NCBI GenBank assembly: GCA_900545515.1 | Contig: UQZA01000020.1 | Location: 1-42,354, forward strand | Origin: an uncultured Eubacteriales bacterium | Lineage (GTDB): Bacteria > Bacillota > Clostridia > Oscillospirales > Oscillospiraceae | Length of the DNA stretch: 42,354 nucleotides | Reading direction: 5' to 3' | Shown: positions 10,295-18,917 of the stretch, piece after piece | How positions within the stretch are numbered: the first letter of the stretch is position 1 | How the letters are laid out: every line of letters begins with the position of its first letter | The notes under the pieces: generated by a model | Databases searched by the model: none | Seen by the model: only the letters and a program-made list of their open reading frames with translations | Told to the model about the DNA's origin: nothing | Made by a program: the position numbers and the translations under genes

Positions 10295-12670
10295 TTAAAA
10301 TTCTGCAATCGTCACTCCGTCTTCTCCCTCGCCGTATACGCCCAAGCGGAATTTTTTGACAAACTTATTCCGGCGCAGCTCCTCCTGGACGGCGGCACGG
10401 AGGGCGCCGGTTCCTTTCCCGTGGATGATTCGGACAGAGGACAGATTGGAGCGCATGGCTTCATCCAGGAAGCGGTCCAGGACGCAGATGGCTTCTATGG
10501 AGTCCATTCCCCGGAGGTCAATTTCCGTTGGCATGGCGGCGGCTTTCATTTCCCGTCCAGAGTGGGCCGGGCGGGGCTTCTTTACCTGGAATTTATTGGC
10601 GTCCTCCAGCAGATAGACCTCCTCTGGTCTGGCTGTCAGCTTCAGGATTCCCGCCTGTAGCGTATACGTACCGTCTTTGTTGATGGCAATCACACTGGCC
10701 TTGGTGCCCAGCTTCAGGAGCTCCACCGTATCACCCAGCTGCACCGCCCGGGTGGGCTGGGGGCGTTCCACCGGCTGGTTGTGGACGGACAGCCGCTCTT
10801 CTGCCTCGTTGATGCTCCGGCGCAGGTCTGCCTGACGCTGGTTGACTCCCTGGGCATCTGCTGCATCCCGCATCTGCTTGCGCAGCTGCTTCAATTCCTC
10901 AGAAACCTGGTTGGCGGTGCGGCGAGCGTCGTCCAGGATCTCCTGGGCCTCCCGTCGGGCCTTTTCCATTGCCTTATCCCGTTCCTTCTGGATTTGCTGA
11001 TGGAATGCCTCGCTCTCGTTGCGGATTTCTTGGGTCTCCTGGCGCAGCCGCTCGGCCTCCTGCCGGGCAGACTCCATCTGCTGCCGCTGGACCTCCAGCT
11101 GGCTGAGGACATCCTCAAAGTCCTTATCGCTTTGGCTCACCATGTCCCCTGCCTTTTTGATGATATCCTCGGACAGACCCAGCTTCCGGGAGATGGCAAA
11201 GGCGTTGGACTTCCCGGGAATGCCAATGAGCAGGCGATATGTGGGCCGCAGGGTCTCCACATCAAATTCGCAGGAGGCGTTGATGACCCCCTTGGTTCGC
11301 ATGGCATAGAGCTTCAGCTCCGCGTAATGGGTGGTCGCCACCACCCGGCTGCCCATGGTCCGGCAAAACTCAATAATGGCCATGGCCAGAGCGGCGCCCT
11401 CCGCAGGATCCGTACCGGCTCCCAGCTCATCAAAGAGAATGAGGGAGCGGCCGTCGCACTGCCCGGTGACATCCACAATGGTCCGCATGTGGGACGAGAA
11501 GGTGGACAGGGACTGCTGGATGGACTGCTCATCGCCAATGTCCGCCAGAACCCGATCAAAGGTGGACAGGCGGCTGCCATCTCCGGCGGGAATGTGAAGG
11601 CCGCACTCCGCCATCAGCGTCAGAAGGCCAATGGTCTTGAGGGTCACCGTCTTGCCGCCAGTATTGGGGCCTGTGATGATCATACTGTCAAAGTCCGTGC
11701 CCAGACGTAGGGTAATCGGCACCACTGCCTTGGGATCGATGAGCGGGTGGCGTGCCTTCTTCAAGTCAATCTGGCCCTGGTCGTTCATCACCGGGGCGCC
11801 CGCCCGCATCTGGTAAGACAGTCGGGCTTTTGCAAAGATCACATCCAGCTGCGTGAGCAACCGGTAATTGTCGGAAATGTCCTCCCGATGAGCGGCCGCT
11901 TCGGCAGACAGCTCTGCCAGAATCCGCTCAATCTCCTTCTTCTCCTTCATGGCCAATTCCCGCAGAGCGTTGTTGGCATTGACGGCGGACATGGGTTCAA
12001 TGAAGAAGGTGGAACCGGTGGCGGATACATCGTGAATGAGGCCCGGCACCTCGTTTTTAAACTCGCTTTTCACCGGTACCACATACCGGTCCTGGCGAAT
12101 GGTGACAATGGGCTCCCGGAGATACTTGGAATACGCCGGGGAAGAAACCACCTTTTGCAGGGTCTCCCGGATTTTGGCGCTTTGCTGGCGCATATGCCGG
12201 CGAATGTCTGACAGGGCGGGGCTGGCAGCGTCGGCGATTTCCTCTTCTGACAAAATGGCGCCGGAAATCCGGTCCTCTAGGTATTTGTTGGGGGTCAGCG
12301 CTTGGAACAACGGGGTGAGTACCTGGGCGGTCTCCTCCTCGCTCCAATAGCCCTTGACCGTTCTGGCGCTGCGTAGTACCCCGGCAATCCGCAAAAGCTC
12401 CGTGGTAGAAAGGCTCCCACCACGGTCTGCCCGCTCCAAGGCTGCGTCCACATTTTTTACATCATAAAAGCCGGGAGAACCCTGCACAGCAGACATGGTA
12501 CAGGCCGCCGTGGTTTGCTCCAGAAGCTCCCGGACCTCCTCCAGATCGCTGGAGGGGCAAAGGGCCCGGCAGGCGGCCTTGCCATCCTCCGACCCGGCAC
12601 AGTCCGCCAGCAGCTCCAGAACCCGGTTGAGCTCCAGCTTTTCTGTCGATTTTTCATACAATTCCCACAT
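10295..12670 (-). CDS. mutS2: Endonuclease MutS2 / ribosome-rescue ATPase
   Basis: MutS2 is a MutS-family ATPase with a C-terminal Smr nuclease domain. It has been linked to suppression of homologous recombination and, in Bacillus, to splitting collided ribosomes. The 791 residues fit the family. The core starts MWELYEKSTEKLELNRVLELL. Walker A is GPNTGGKTVTLKTIG (near 330), Walker B SLILFDELGAGTDPAE, and the His switch ATTHYAELK. A long coiled coil (about 520-630) follows. The Smr domain begins EIDLRGMDS (near 718) and carries HGKGTGALR. I chose ATG at 12668-12670 because AGGAGA lies six bases upstream and the protein then aligns with the family. A longer in-frame extension would overlap the methyltransferase gene. 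It is the last gene of the ten-gene yqfC-mutS2 run. A weak AT-rich hairpin lies over its stop, with no clear T-run. Confidence 0.96.
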   Translation of the reverse strand: MWELYEKSTEKLELNRVLELLADCAGSEDGKAACRALCPSSDLEEVRELLEQTTAACTMSAVQGSPGFYDVKNVDAALERADRGGSLSTTELLRIAGVLRSARTVKGYWSEEETAQVLTPLFQALTPNKYLEDRISGAILSEEEIADAASPALSDIRRHMRQQSAKIRETLQKVVSSPAYSKYLREPIVTIRQDRYVVPVKSEFKNEVPGLIHDVSATGSTFFIEPMSAVNANNALRELAMKEKKEIERILAELSAEAAAHREDISDNYRLLTQLDVIFAKARLSYQMRAGAPVMNDQGQIDLKKARHPLIDPKAVVPITLRLGTDFDSMIITGPNTGGKTVTLKTIGLLTLMAECGLHIPAGDGSRLSTFDRVLADIGDEQSIQQSLSTFSSHMRTIVDVTGQCDGRSLILFDELGAGTDPAEGAALAMAIIEFCRTMGSRVVATTHYAELKLYAMRTKGVINASCEFDVETLRPTYRLLIGIPGKSNAFAISRKLGLSEDIIKKAGDMVSQSDKDFEDVLSQLEVQRQQMESARQEAERLRQETQEIRNESEAFHQQIQKERDKAMEKARREAQEILDDARRTANQVSEELKQLRKQMRDAADAQGVNQRQADLRRSINEAEERLSVHNQPVERPQPTRAVQLGDTVELLKLGTKASVIAINKDGTYTLQAGILKLTARPEEVYLLEDANKFQVKKPRPAHSGREMKAAAMPTEIDLRGMDSIEAICVLDRFLDEAMRSNLSSVRIIHGKGTGALRAAVQEELRRNKFVKKFRLGVYGEGEDGVTIAEF

Positions 12671-12680
12671 GGTCTTTCTC

Positions 12681-13352
12681 CTATTTGTTCGCGTTTTGCA
12701 ATGCTTCACACAAGAACATGCGATTGTGCTGATCGTATTCCGAAAAATACACATCCTCGAACCGGACCGTCCGGAAATCCCGCTGGAGTTCCTCTTGCCA
12801 GGCTTCCGTCGTCCGGTTCCAAAGAAGCAGACCGTCATCCAGCAGATCTCCCTCTATGGTCCGAACTCCCCAGGCCTCTATTTGTTCCCGGGTGAGGTAG
12901 GGATTTAGCTTGATTAACACCTTGCCCTCCGGTTGCAGCAGCCGAATCGTTTCTTGTAATACAGCCCGGCTGTCTGTCGGTTTGAGATTATCCAAAATGT
13001 TGGACAGCACGATCCCATCAAAGCTAGTGTCTGGCAACTCCATCAGTTTTTCCACACTGCCCCAAAGAAATTGGCATTGGGGCAGATCCTCACCGGCCCA
13101 ACGAGCCAGCGCCACAGCCTCGCGGGACAGGTCAATACCCACCAATCTTTCCACGCCCCGGTATGCGCAGGCAAACAGCAGACTCCCGTTGCCGCACCCA
13201 AAGTCTAACACAGAATGGGCCCCATGGCACAGCCAATCCACCCCAAATTCCAGCTCCGGAGGATCCACCTGACCGGAAATCGGTTTTCTCCGAGGCATGG
13301 ACTGATAAATCTGATCCTCGCGCGCGATATACGTTTGATAAAATAAATCCAT
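12681..13352 (-). CDS. Class I SAM-dependent methyltransferase
   Basis: This is a 223-residue cytoplasmic methyltransferase of unknown substrate. The SAM-binding motif I is VLDFGCGNGSLLFACAYRG (about 49-67), followed by the acidic end of strand 2 (LVGIDLSREAV). Motif IV/post-I is FDGIVLSNILDNLKP (about 112-126) and a later strand is EGKVLIKLNPYL. The N-terminus (YQTYIAREDQIYQSMPRRKP) may be a specificity element. AGGAGG sits eight bases before the ATG. The gene is 11 bases downstream of recO and 10 bases upstream of mutS2, so it is co-transcribed with DNA repair genes. It is not part of the usual Bacillus recO neighbourhood. Confidence 0.85.
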   Translation of the reverse strand: MDLFYQTYIAREDQIYQSMPRRKPISGQVDPPELEFGVDWLCHGAHSVLDFGCGNGSLLFACAYRGVERLVGIDLSREAVALARWAGEDLPQCQFLWGSVEKLMELPDTSFDGIVLSNILDNLKPTDSRAVLQETIRLLQPEGKVLIKLNPYLTREQIEAWGVRTIEGDLLDDGLLLWNRTTEAWQEELQRDFRTVRFEDVYFSEYDQHNRMFLCEALQNANK

Positions 13353-13363
13353 ATGTAGGCCTC

Positions 13364-14113
13364 CTAAGCGTCACGAACTGGAAACAGCGACTTATAAAAA
13401 TCCAAAGTAGAAAATCCCCGTTCCAGTTGGGTGGAGAGGTACCGCTCTGTCAGGCTGCCAAAGGCCCGAAGCGTCTCCTCCCCCAGGCAGAAGGAAAACA
13501 GCCTGGAGGCCGGGCAGGCAGCGACGTGGCGCATCGCCGCCAAAATGCCAGGTGTGACGGCCACAAAAGTCCCATCTCCGCTCCGGCAATGCGCGCACTC
13601 CAGACAGCCGCCTTCCAGATCAAAACGATCCGGCTCCGGATTCCCGCAACTCCGGCACCCCTCCAAGTCCGGGGTATATCCCGCCAGACAGGCCGCCCGG
13701 AGCTCAAACACCGCCTTTACCAACCCCTGGGGCTTCCGGAGCTTCCCAAGGGCATAGAGGGCGTTTAACGTCAGGGATAGCAGCGCCGGATTGGGATCAT
13801 CCTCTTGGGAGAGGACCTCCGCCACCTGGGCAAAATACGTACCCAGGGACAGCAGCTCCAAATCTGTCCGGAGCTCCGGGAAGAGCTCCACCGTCTGGGC
13901 CTCGTTGATGGTGCTCATGCCCCGGTATTCAAAAATGGTAAATTCTCCACAGGCCAGCAGCTGGCAGGACGCCTTCAGGGGGCTGCCGGACCGGCGGACC
14001 CCCCGGGCCTTCAGGGTCATCTTCCCATAGTCCCGGGTCAGCACGGTGAGCAGCTTGTCCGTGTCTTTATACGCTACCTCCCGCAGCACAAGCCCCTGGG
14101 TTTTCAAGTACAT
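13364..14113 (-). CDS. recO: DNA repair protein RecO
   Basis: RecO loads RecA onto SSB-coated DNA in the RecFOR pathway and anneals single strands. The 249 residues match the family. The N-terminal OB fold is recognisable (TQGLVLREVAYKDTDKLLTV, then YGKMTLKARGVRR). The helical middle ends in a C-terminal four-cysteine zinc site: CRSCG (near residue 158) and CLECAHC (near 174), as in many Bacillota RecO proteins. GGAGGG lies before the ATG. The last 47 bases of the upstream YqzL-like gene overlap its start in another frame. Confidence 0.94.
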   Translation of the reverse strand: MYLKTQGLVLREVAYKDTDKLLTVLTRDYGKMTLKARGVRRSGSPLKASCQLLACGEFTIFEYRGMSTINEAQTVELFPELRTDLELLSLGTYFAQVAEVLSQEDDPNPALLSLTLNALYALGKLRKPQGLVKAVFELRAACLAGYTPDLEGCRSCGNPEPDRFDLEGGCLECAHCRSGDGTFVAVTPGILAAMRHVAACPASRLFSFCLGEETLRAFGSLTERYLSTQLERGFSTLDFYKSLFPVRDA

Positions 14114-14321
14114 GGGTTCCCTCCGGATTTGATGGTTTTGAACTCACAGAAACCTGGGATCTTTGCGGGTCCGGAAGACATTCTGCAAGTTCCTGCACCA
14201 ATTTTGGCATATTTGTGGCTTCCAGTTGGTGGATTCCCTCCGCCTTTGCCGCTTTGTACAGCAGGTAATATTCCGGTGCTCCGGTTTCCAAAAAGCATCG
14301 CCACAGGTTTTCCGCTTCCAT
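14067..14321 (-). CDS. yqzL: YqzL-like small protein
   Basis: This is an 84-residue protein between era and recO, the position of yqzL in Bacillus. The N-terminal third (NLWRCFLETGAPEYYLLYKAAK) has the YqzL pattern: a Trp-x-x-Phe, a TG turn, then YLLYK. Family members are only about 45-50 residues, so the C-terminal ~45 residues here, rich in Ser, Pro and Gly, look like an unconserved extension. That extension runs 47 bases into recO in a different frame. GAGGAGG lies eight bases upstream of the ATG, which strongly supports translation. Function is unknown. The identification rests on a short motif plus gene order. Confidence 0.7.
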   Translation of the reverse strand: MEAENLWRCFLETGAPEYYLLYKAAKAEGIHQLEATNMPKLVQELAECLPDPQRSQVSVSSKPSNPEGTHVLENPGACAAGGSV

Positions 14322-14395
14322 GTTGGCGTCCTCCTCACCCTTCTGTCCTGTTTGGAATTAGGATTTGCGGAGGCTACCGGACTATTCCCGGAAAA

Positions 14396-15286
14396 TCATG
14401 TATCCTGATATCCGAAATTCCGGATGAGGAAATCGCTGTCCCGCCAATTTTCTTTGACCTTGACCCAGGTGGTCAAAAACACCTTGGTCCCCATAAACTT
14501 TTCGCAGTCGATTCTCGCCATTGTGGAGATTTTCTTCAGCATGGCGCCCTGCTTGCCGATGATGATCCCCTTGTGGCTGGCCTTTTCGCAGTAAATGGTG
14601 GCCTCCAGGTCGATGATGCCGTTGTCCCGCTCGGAGAAACGGGTGACCTCTACCGCCGTACCATGGGGGACCTCCCGGTCCAGGCACCACAGAAGCTTTT
14701 CCCGGATGATCTCCGCCATCATCTGCCGCTCCGGTTGATCAGAGGTCATATCAGCAGGGAACAGATGGGGACCCTCCTGGGCGAACTGGGTGCATTCCTC
14801 CAGCAGAGCCTCCACCCCCTCCCCGGTCTTGGCGCTGAGGGGCACCACGGCGGCAAACTCCATCTCTCTGGCGTACCGGGCAATGACTGCCAGGAGCGTC
14901 TCCTTCTCCACCGTGTCGATTTTGTTGATGACCAAAATGACTGGCTCCCCGGTCTGGCCCAGCTGCTCCAGCAGAGCCTCCTCCTGAGGCCCTACGTTGG
15001 CAATGGGCTCCACCATCAAAAGGACGGCATCCACCTGGGCTACCGACTGCCGGGTGACGCTTACCATGTAGTCACCCAGCTTGGTTCTGGGCTTGTGGAA
15101 GCCGGGGGTATCCACAAAGACAAACTGGAGCTCACCCCGGTTTACAATGCCGCAGATGCGGTTCCGGGTGGTCTGGGGCTTGTGGGATACAATGGCCACC
15201 TTCTCCCCCACCAGCCGGTTGGTCAGGGTGGATTTTCCCACATTGGGGCGGCCTGCAATGGTGATCATTGCGGTTTTGCTTGCCAT
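14396..15286 (-). CDS. era: GTPase Era
   Basis: Era binds the 3' end of 16S rRNA and checks 30S maturation. The 296 residues match the family. The GTPase motifs run in order: G1 GRPNVGKST (about 12-20), the switch region SHKPQTTRNRICGI, G3 VDTPGFH (near 58-64), G4 INKID (near 120-124) and G5 PLSAKTGEG (near 148-156). The C-terminal KH domain carries ATIYCEKASHKGIIIGKQGAM. AAGGAG lies seven bases before the ATG. Its start overlaps the end of the acetyltransferase gene by 22 bases. Confidence 0.97.
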   Translation of the reverse strand: MASKTAMITIAGRPNVGKSTLTNRLVGEKVAIVSHKPQTTRNRICGIVNRGELQFVFVDTPGFHKPRTKLGDYMVSVTRQSVAQVDAVLLMVEPIANVGPQEEALLEQLGQTGEPVILVINKIDTVEKETLLAVIARYAREMEFAAVVPLSAKTGEGVEALLEECTQFAQEGPHLFPADMTSDQPERQMMAEIIREKLLWCLDREVPHGTAVEVTRFSERDNGIIDLEATIYCEKASHKGIIIGKQGAMLKKISTMARIDCEKFMGTKVFLTTWVKVKENWRDSDFLIRNFGYQDT

Positions 15287-15795
15287 AGCGGTTCTCCTTT
15301 TGCCAAATCAAACTCATAGCGGCACGAATCCTCGGCCCGGTTTTGGTGGCGGGGACTAAACCAGATCAGGTTTCCACCCATGGCCTCGTAAAACCGGCGG
15401 GCGCGCACATTTTGGGGCTGGCAGTCACAATAAAACGAAGCTGCCCCTCCCTCCCGGCAGGCAGAAGCCACCTGGCGCATCATGGCCCGCCCGATTCCTT
15501 TGCGCTGATACTCCGGCAGCAGATATATGGAATACAGGCAGAATTTTCCCCGCGCATTGGCGCCGTAGGAGAAATACCCTACACATGCCTCCCCGTCCAG
15601 GAGCAAATAGGTCTCCCGCTTGGGATCCTGTAATCTCTCCCGGTCCTTGGCTGTGTAACGCTCCAGATCATACTGGTCAATCATTTCGTCTGGATAAATT
15701 CCACGGTAAGTCGCCGCCCAAGCCTTTTGCCGGGTGGCTGCCAGAAGCGGGGCATCGGTAGGTTCTGCTTTTTTGAACGTTACTTTGGAATACAT
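15265..15795 (-). CDS. GNAT-family N-acetyltransferase
   Basis: This 176-residue protein carries a GNAT acetyl-CoA binding fold. The pyrophosphate-binding motif A is LYSIYLLPEYQRKGIGRAMM (about 87-106; R/Q-x-x-G-x-G/A type) and motif B is RARRFYEAMGG (near 129-139). The substrate is unknown; an N-terminal ATRQKAWAATYRGIYPDE segment is common in the general GNAT group. It overlaps era by 22 bases and follows ybeY by 24 bases. It thus sits where Bacillus has dgkA and cdd, and the insertion between ybeY and era is a lineage feature. AGGAGA lies ten bases upstream. Confidence 0.88.
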   Translation of the reverse strand: MYSKVTFKKAEPTDAPLLAATRQKAWAATYRGIYPDEMIDQYDLERYTAKDRERLQDPKRETYLLLDGEACVGYFSYGANARGKFCLYSIYLLPEYQRKGIGRAMMRQVASACREGGAASFYCDCQPQNVRARRFYEAMGGNLIWFSPRHQNRAEDSCRYEFDLAKGEPLWQAKPQ

Positions 15796-15819
15796 GTTAT
15801 TTTTCTCTCCTATTTATTT

Positions 15820-16314
15820 TTATCGATGTAGATCAATGGCGCGGATGACGGCCTCCTCGTGGGCGCGCATTTGGGCCTTCTCAGGTCCCTCGTCCAGGTG
15901 GTCGTAGCCCAGCAGATGCAGCATGGAGTGGATGGTGAGATATCCCACCTCCCGGCGGACTGAATGGCCAAATTCTGCGGCCTGGGCTTTGGCCCGCTCC
16001 AGGGAGATGGCCATGTCCCCCAGAGGGCACAGGCCCGTCTCCGGGTCCAGGTAATTGCTCCAATCCCGAGGCAGACGCCCCGGGGTCAGCTGGAACATGG
16101 GGAAGGAGAGGACGTCCGTGGGCCTGTCCACCTGGCGGGTGGCCAGGTTTATGGCGTGAATCCCCCCGTCATCGGTCAGAAGCACATTGATTTCACAGGG
16201 GACCGGCACCTTTTCTTCCTGCAAGGTGGCCAAAATGCACTGACGGACCACCCGGGTTACCGGAACTGCCAGAAGGCTCCGGTGGTCAAATGAAATGTTG
16301 ATTTTTACGTTCAT
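15820..16314 (-). CDS. ybeY: Endoribonuclease YbeY
   Basis: YbeY is a zinc-dependent single-strand endoribonuclease needed for 16S rRNA 3' processing and ribosome quality control. The 164 residues fit the family. The signature is HSMLHLLGYDH (near 128-138), which supplies the three zinc-binding histidines (HxxxHxxxxxH). The N-terminal half carries the family's INLATRQVDRPTDVLSFPM (compare LNxxYRxxDxxTDVLSFP). The ATG overlaps the phoH stop by four bases. In Bacillus yqfF/pgpH separates phoH from ybeY; here it is absent. Confidence 0.96.
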   Translation of the reverse strand: MNVKINISFDHRSLLAVPVTRVVRQCILATLQEEKVPVPCEINVLLTDDGGIHAINLATRQVDRPTDVLSFPMFQLTPGRLPRDWSNYLDPETGLCPLGDMAISLERAKAQAAEFGHSVRREVGYLTIHSMLHLLGYDHLDEGPEKAQMRAHEEAVIRAIDLHR

Positions 16315-17321
16315 TTCCGGTTTCCTTTGTAGGCACTGGTATTTTTGGCGCCGGCCTTACCCTCACTCCGGCGCTGCTCCGCCTTCTCATAGGCGTTGAT
16401 GATTTTCTGGACCAAGGCGTGACGGACCACATCGGAGCTGGTGAGGGTGCAGATGGCAATGTCCTCCACCCCCTCCAGGACTCGGATGGCGTCCTTCAGG
16501 CCGCTCACCTTCTCCTCCGGCAGGTCGATCTGGGTCACATCGCCGGTGATCACAATTTTAGAGCCAAAGCCCAGGCGCGTCAAGAACATCTTCATCTGCT
16601 CCCGGGTGGTATTCTGGGCCTCATCCAGGATGATGAAGCTGTCGTCCAGAGTACGGCCCCGCATATAAGCCAGGGGCGCAACCTCAATGCTGCCCCGCTC
16701 CAAGTACTTTTGGTAGGTCTCGGGGCCCAGCATGTCGTACAGAGCGTCATACAGTGGCCGCAGATAGGGGTCAACCTTGTTTTGCAGATCGCCGGGCAAA
16801 AAGCCCAGGCGCTCCCCGGCCTCCACCGCCGGTCGGGTCAGAATGATCCGGTTCACAGTCCGCTCCCGGAAAGCGGCTACGGCGGCGGCCACAGCCAGGT
16901 AGGTTTTGCCGGTACCGGCAGGACCCACACCCACGGTGATGGTGTTCTTCTGGATGGCCTTCATATACTTCTGCTGGCCTATGGTCTTGGCCTTGATGGG
17001 CTTGCCCTTGGCCGTAATACAGACCACATCACGGGCCATCTGGGCAACCTGGTCGTCATTTCCAGACTGGACCAGGGTGATGAGGTATCGGACCTTTTGC
17101 TCATCGATGATTTCTCCCTTGGAGGCCAAGGCCATGAGGCCCTCGATGGTGCGGGCCGCCTTGTCCGCCGCCTCCTCCTCACCGGAGATTTTCAGATCCG
17201 AGCCCCGGTTCAGGATTTGGACCCCAAGCTCCTGCTCAATGCGATGGATATTCTCATCCAGGGAGCCGAAGACACTGATGAGGTCCTCTACACGTTCTAC
17301 GTTTACAATTCGTTCAGTCAT
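16311..17321 (-). CDS. phoH: PhoH-family ATPase
   Basis: This is a cytoplasmic P-loop protein (YbeZ type), 336 residues, thought to work with YbeY in RNA metabolism. An N-terminal KH-like segment (residues ~1-70) is followed by the PhoH domain: Walker A GPAGTGKTYLA (133-143), RIILTRPAVEAGERLGFLPG, and Walker B FIILDEAQNTT (near 230-240), then VITGDVTQIDLP. I chose ATG at 17319-17321: GAAGGTGA lies just upstream, it overlaps the yqfD stop by eight bases, and the alternative TTG at 17339 would have no ribosome site. Confidence 0.95.
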   Translation of the reverse strand: MTERIVNVERVEDLISVFGSLDENIHRIEQELGVQILNRGSDLKISGEEEAADKAARTIEGLMALASKGEIIDEQKVRYLITLVQSGNDDQVAQMARDVVCITAKGKPIKAKTIGQQKYMKAIQKNTITVGVGPAGTGKTYLAVAAAVAAFRERTVNRIILTRPAVEAGERLGFLPGDLQNKVDPYLRPLYDALYDMLGPETYQKYLERGSIEVAPLAYMRGRTLDDSFIILDEAQNTTREQMKMFLTRLGFGSKIVITGDVTQIDLPEEKVSGLKDAIRVLEGVEDIAICTLTSSDVVRHALVQKIINAYEKAEQRRSEGKAGAKNTSAYKGNRK

Positions 17322-18513
17322 TTGTATCTTCACCTTCAAACAGTTCTGCCGGACGCTGCCTGGCGATCATCTCCTGGCAAGCGCAAGTCATGTCCATCCA
17401 AAAGAGGCCGGACGCTTCCCGAAATGCAGGCTCCTGCCCCAGAATTTTTCCTGCGATCATATCGCCCAGTACCGACCGCTGGGCATACTCGCAGAGGACC
17501 GCCTGGGCCTGGGCCTGGGGCACCTGGGTCTGGACGGCCTCATAGGGCCGGTAGGTCTCCACCACCAGAGTTACGGGCAGGGAAAAGCCGCCGGGAAGAG
17601 TCAAAGCTTTCCTCTCCGTCATTTTATCACAACTGGCATCAGAAATTCCACTGTTTCCGGATAAATTTATTCTTTTTCTCCCTACCACCAGGCTATAGCG
17701 GCGGATCACCTGGCCGGTGTAGGCCTTCCGGGTGGTCGTTTGGGGATAGACTGCCGTCAAAGTTCGTTGCGTCATGGCATAAATCTCTGCGTCTGCGTGG
17801 GTAAATTGGGTATGAGTTTCCAGGTCTACGCATCCCGTCACCAATAGCTCCCCTGCCCGAACCGCCTGGCCCACCTGGCACAGGGACTGGCCGCCCAGCA
17901 CGCTCATGGAGACAATGACCCCGTCCCGGGCGGCTACCACATTGGTGATGGAGCTCCGCTCCCGAACCGGCTCCTCCGGCAGCCGTTCCCGGACGGAGAT
18001 GACTGCCAAGCCTCCGGAGAAATTAACCCCCGCCCACTGAAGCTCCGGCACCAGGTTTAAAATTTGATTTTTTACCTGCTCACTTCGGATCTCCCCGGAC
18101 TTGGCCCAGAATTTTACGCCGCATTCCTCAGCTGCCAGGAGAATCTTCCTGGCGGGGACCGTCTCGTTGCCCTCCACCTCCACGAACCACACCCGGCTCG
18201 GTGCGTACAGCACAGCCAGAAGCATGGCGGCAACCGCCACCCAGAATGGCAGCCGCCGGCGGCTCCTGGCCAGACTCACCATCAGTCCATACCGCCTGAT
18301 ACACCGGCAGCGGTCTCCCCTGGCCTGGGCCATAGGCTCCAGCCGCCGCCAGGTGTGGGGGGCCATGGTCATGGTGAGGGTCAAAGGCGCCGTCAGCTCC
18401 GGGTCCTGGAGCCGGAGGCCCTGGGCGCTGTAATAGGTGAGGGCGGCCGCCGGGTCTGCACTGACCAATTCCGCCTCCACCGTTCCAAATACGTACTTTA
18501 AAATCCGGTTCAA
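17314..18513 (-). CDS. yqfD: Sporulation protein YqfD
   Basis: This 399-residue membrane protein of the YqfD/SpoIV-associated family is found only in endospore formers. After a cytoplasmic N-terminal domain there is one membrane helix (FWVAVAAMLLAVLYAP, about 89-104). It is followed by an extracytoplasmic FtsQ/POTRA-like segment (FVEVEGNETVPARKILLAAEECGV) and the family's AARDGVIVSMSVLGGQ and QVGQAVRAGELLVTG motifs. I chose TTG at 18511-18513: GGGGGAG lies just upstream, and TTGA overlaps the yqfC stop by four bases, typical of coupled translation. An upstream in-frame ATG would overlap yqfC extensively. In Bacillus the yqfCD pair is under mother-cell SigE; I could not find a convincing SigE promoter here. 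Confidence 0.93.
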   Translation of the reverse strand: MNRILKYVFGTVEAELVSADPAAALTYYSAQGLRLQDPELTAPLTLTMTMAPHTWRRLEPMAQARGDRCRCIRRYGLMVSLARSRRRLPFWVAVAAMLLAVLYAPSRVWFVEVEGNETVPARKILLAAEECGVKFWAKSGEIRSEQVKNQILNLVPELQWAGVNFSGGLAVISVRERLPEEPVRERSSITNVVAARDGVIVSMSVLGGQSLCQVGQAVRAGELLVTGCVDLETHTQFTHADAEIYAMTQRTLTAVYPQTTTRKAYTGQVIRRYSLVVGRKRINLSGNSGISDASCDKMTERKALTLPGGFSLPVTLVVETYRPYEAVQTQVPQAQAQAVLCEYAQRSVLGDMIAGKILGQEPAFREASGLFWMDMTCACQEMIARQRPAELFEGEDTND

Positions 18514-18797
18514 CAGCTGCTCCCCCTTTCCAGGTCCACACCCAATAAGCTTCCGGATATGACCAACTGGCATTTGCTCATCCGGGTGATCTTCAGGCGG
18601 TTGCCCCGGATCACCACCGCCCCAAAGCGTAAGCGCACCCGGATTCGGTCAGTCTCATACTCCGTAACGCCGCCATGATTTTCAATGAGCACTCGTCCGG
18701 CCCCGGTGATCTCAATGAGCGGCATACCGGGCAGCAGCTCCTGGGGCGTGTCTGCTGCCTCCGCCATTAGGCGGAGCATCGATCGGGACTTTTTCAA
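18510..18797 (-). CDS. yqfC: Sporulation protein YqfC
   Basis: This is a 95-residue protein; Bacillus YqfC has 93. The YabP/YqfC family pattern is visible as PLIEITGAGRVLIENHGGV, then YETDRIRVRLRFGAVVIRGN and LKITRMSKCQLVISG. Related YabP acts in spore coat or envelope formation; the role of YqfC is poorly defined. The start is uncertain: TTG at 18795-18797 gives family length, with AAGGA 12 bases upstream, while longer frames add a non-homologous N-terminus. It heads the ten-gene minus-strand run to mutS2 and is divergent from ylbJ. The 120-base gap (18798-18917) should hold both promoters, but no clear match is visible apart from a SigE-like -10 (CATAGATT) facing ylbJ. Confidence 0.88.
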   Translation of the reverse strand: MKKSRSMLRLMAEAADTPQELLPGMPLIEITGAGRVLIENHGGVTEYETDRIRVRLRFGAVVIRGNRLKITRMSKCQLVISGSLLGVDLERGSSC

Positions 18798-18917
18798 AGT
18801 CGCATCACATCCTTGGTCGAGTCCAGCAGAGAGGACTTCCTCCCTGTGTCCATAAAAATATATGCGCCCCGGCAAGAGACTTGACCTTGGTGCATAGATT
18901 CTTTTGAGGTGATGGAA

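Noticed and set aside
13805..15319. Open frame of 504 codons on the plus strand across recO, yqzL and era
   Set aside because: It covers three clearly homologous minus-strand genes and their gaps; composition is that of an antisense frame.
16419..17804. Open frame of 461 codons antisense to phoH and yqfD
   Set aside because: Shadow of GC-rich coding; no domains or ribosome site.
18798..18917. SigE-type promoters between yqfC and ylbJ
   Set aside because: A CATAGATT element resembling a SigE -10 faces ylbJ, but no matching -35 is found at the right distance, and nothing convincing faces yqfC.
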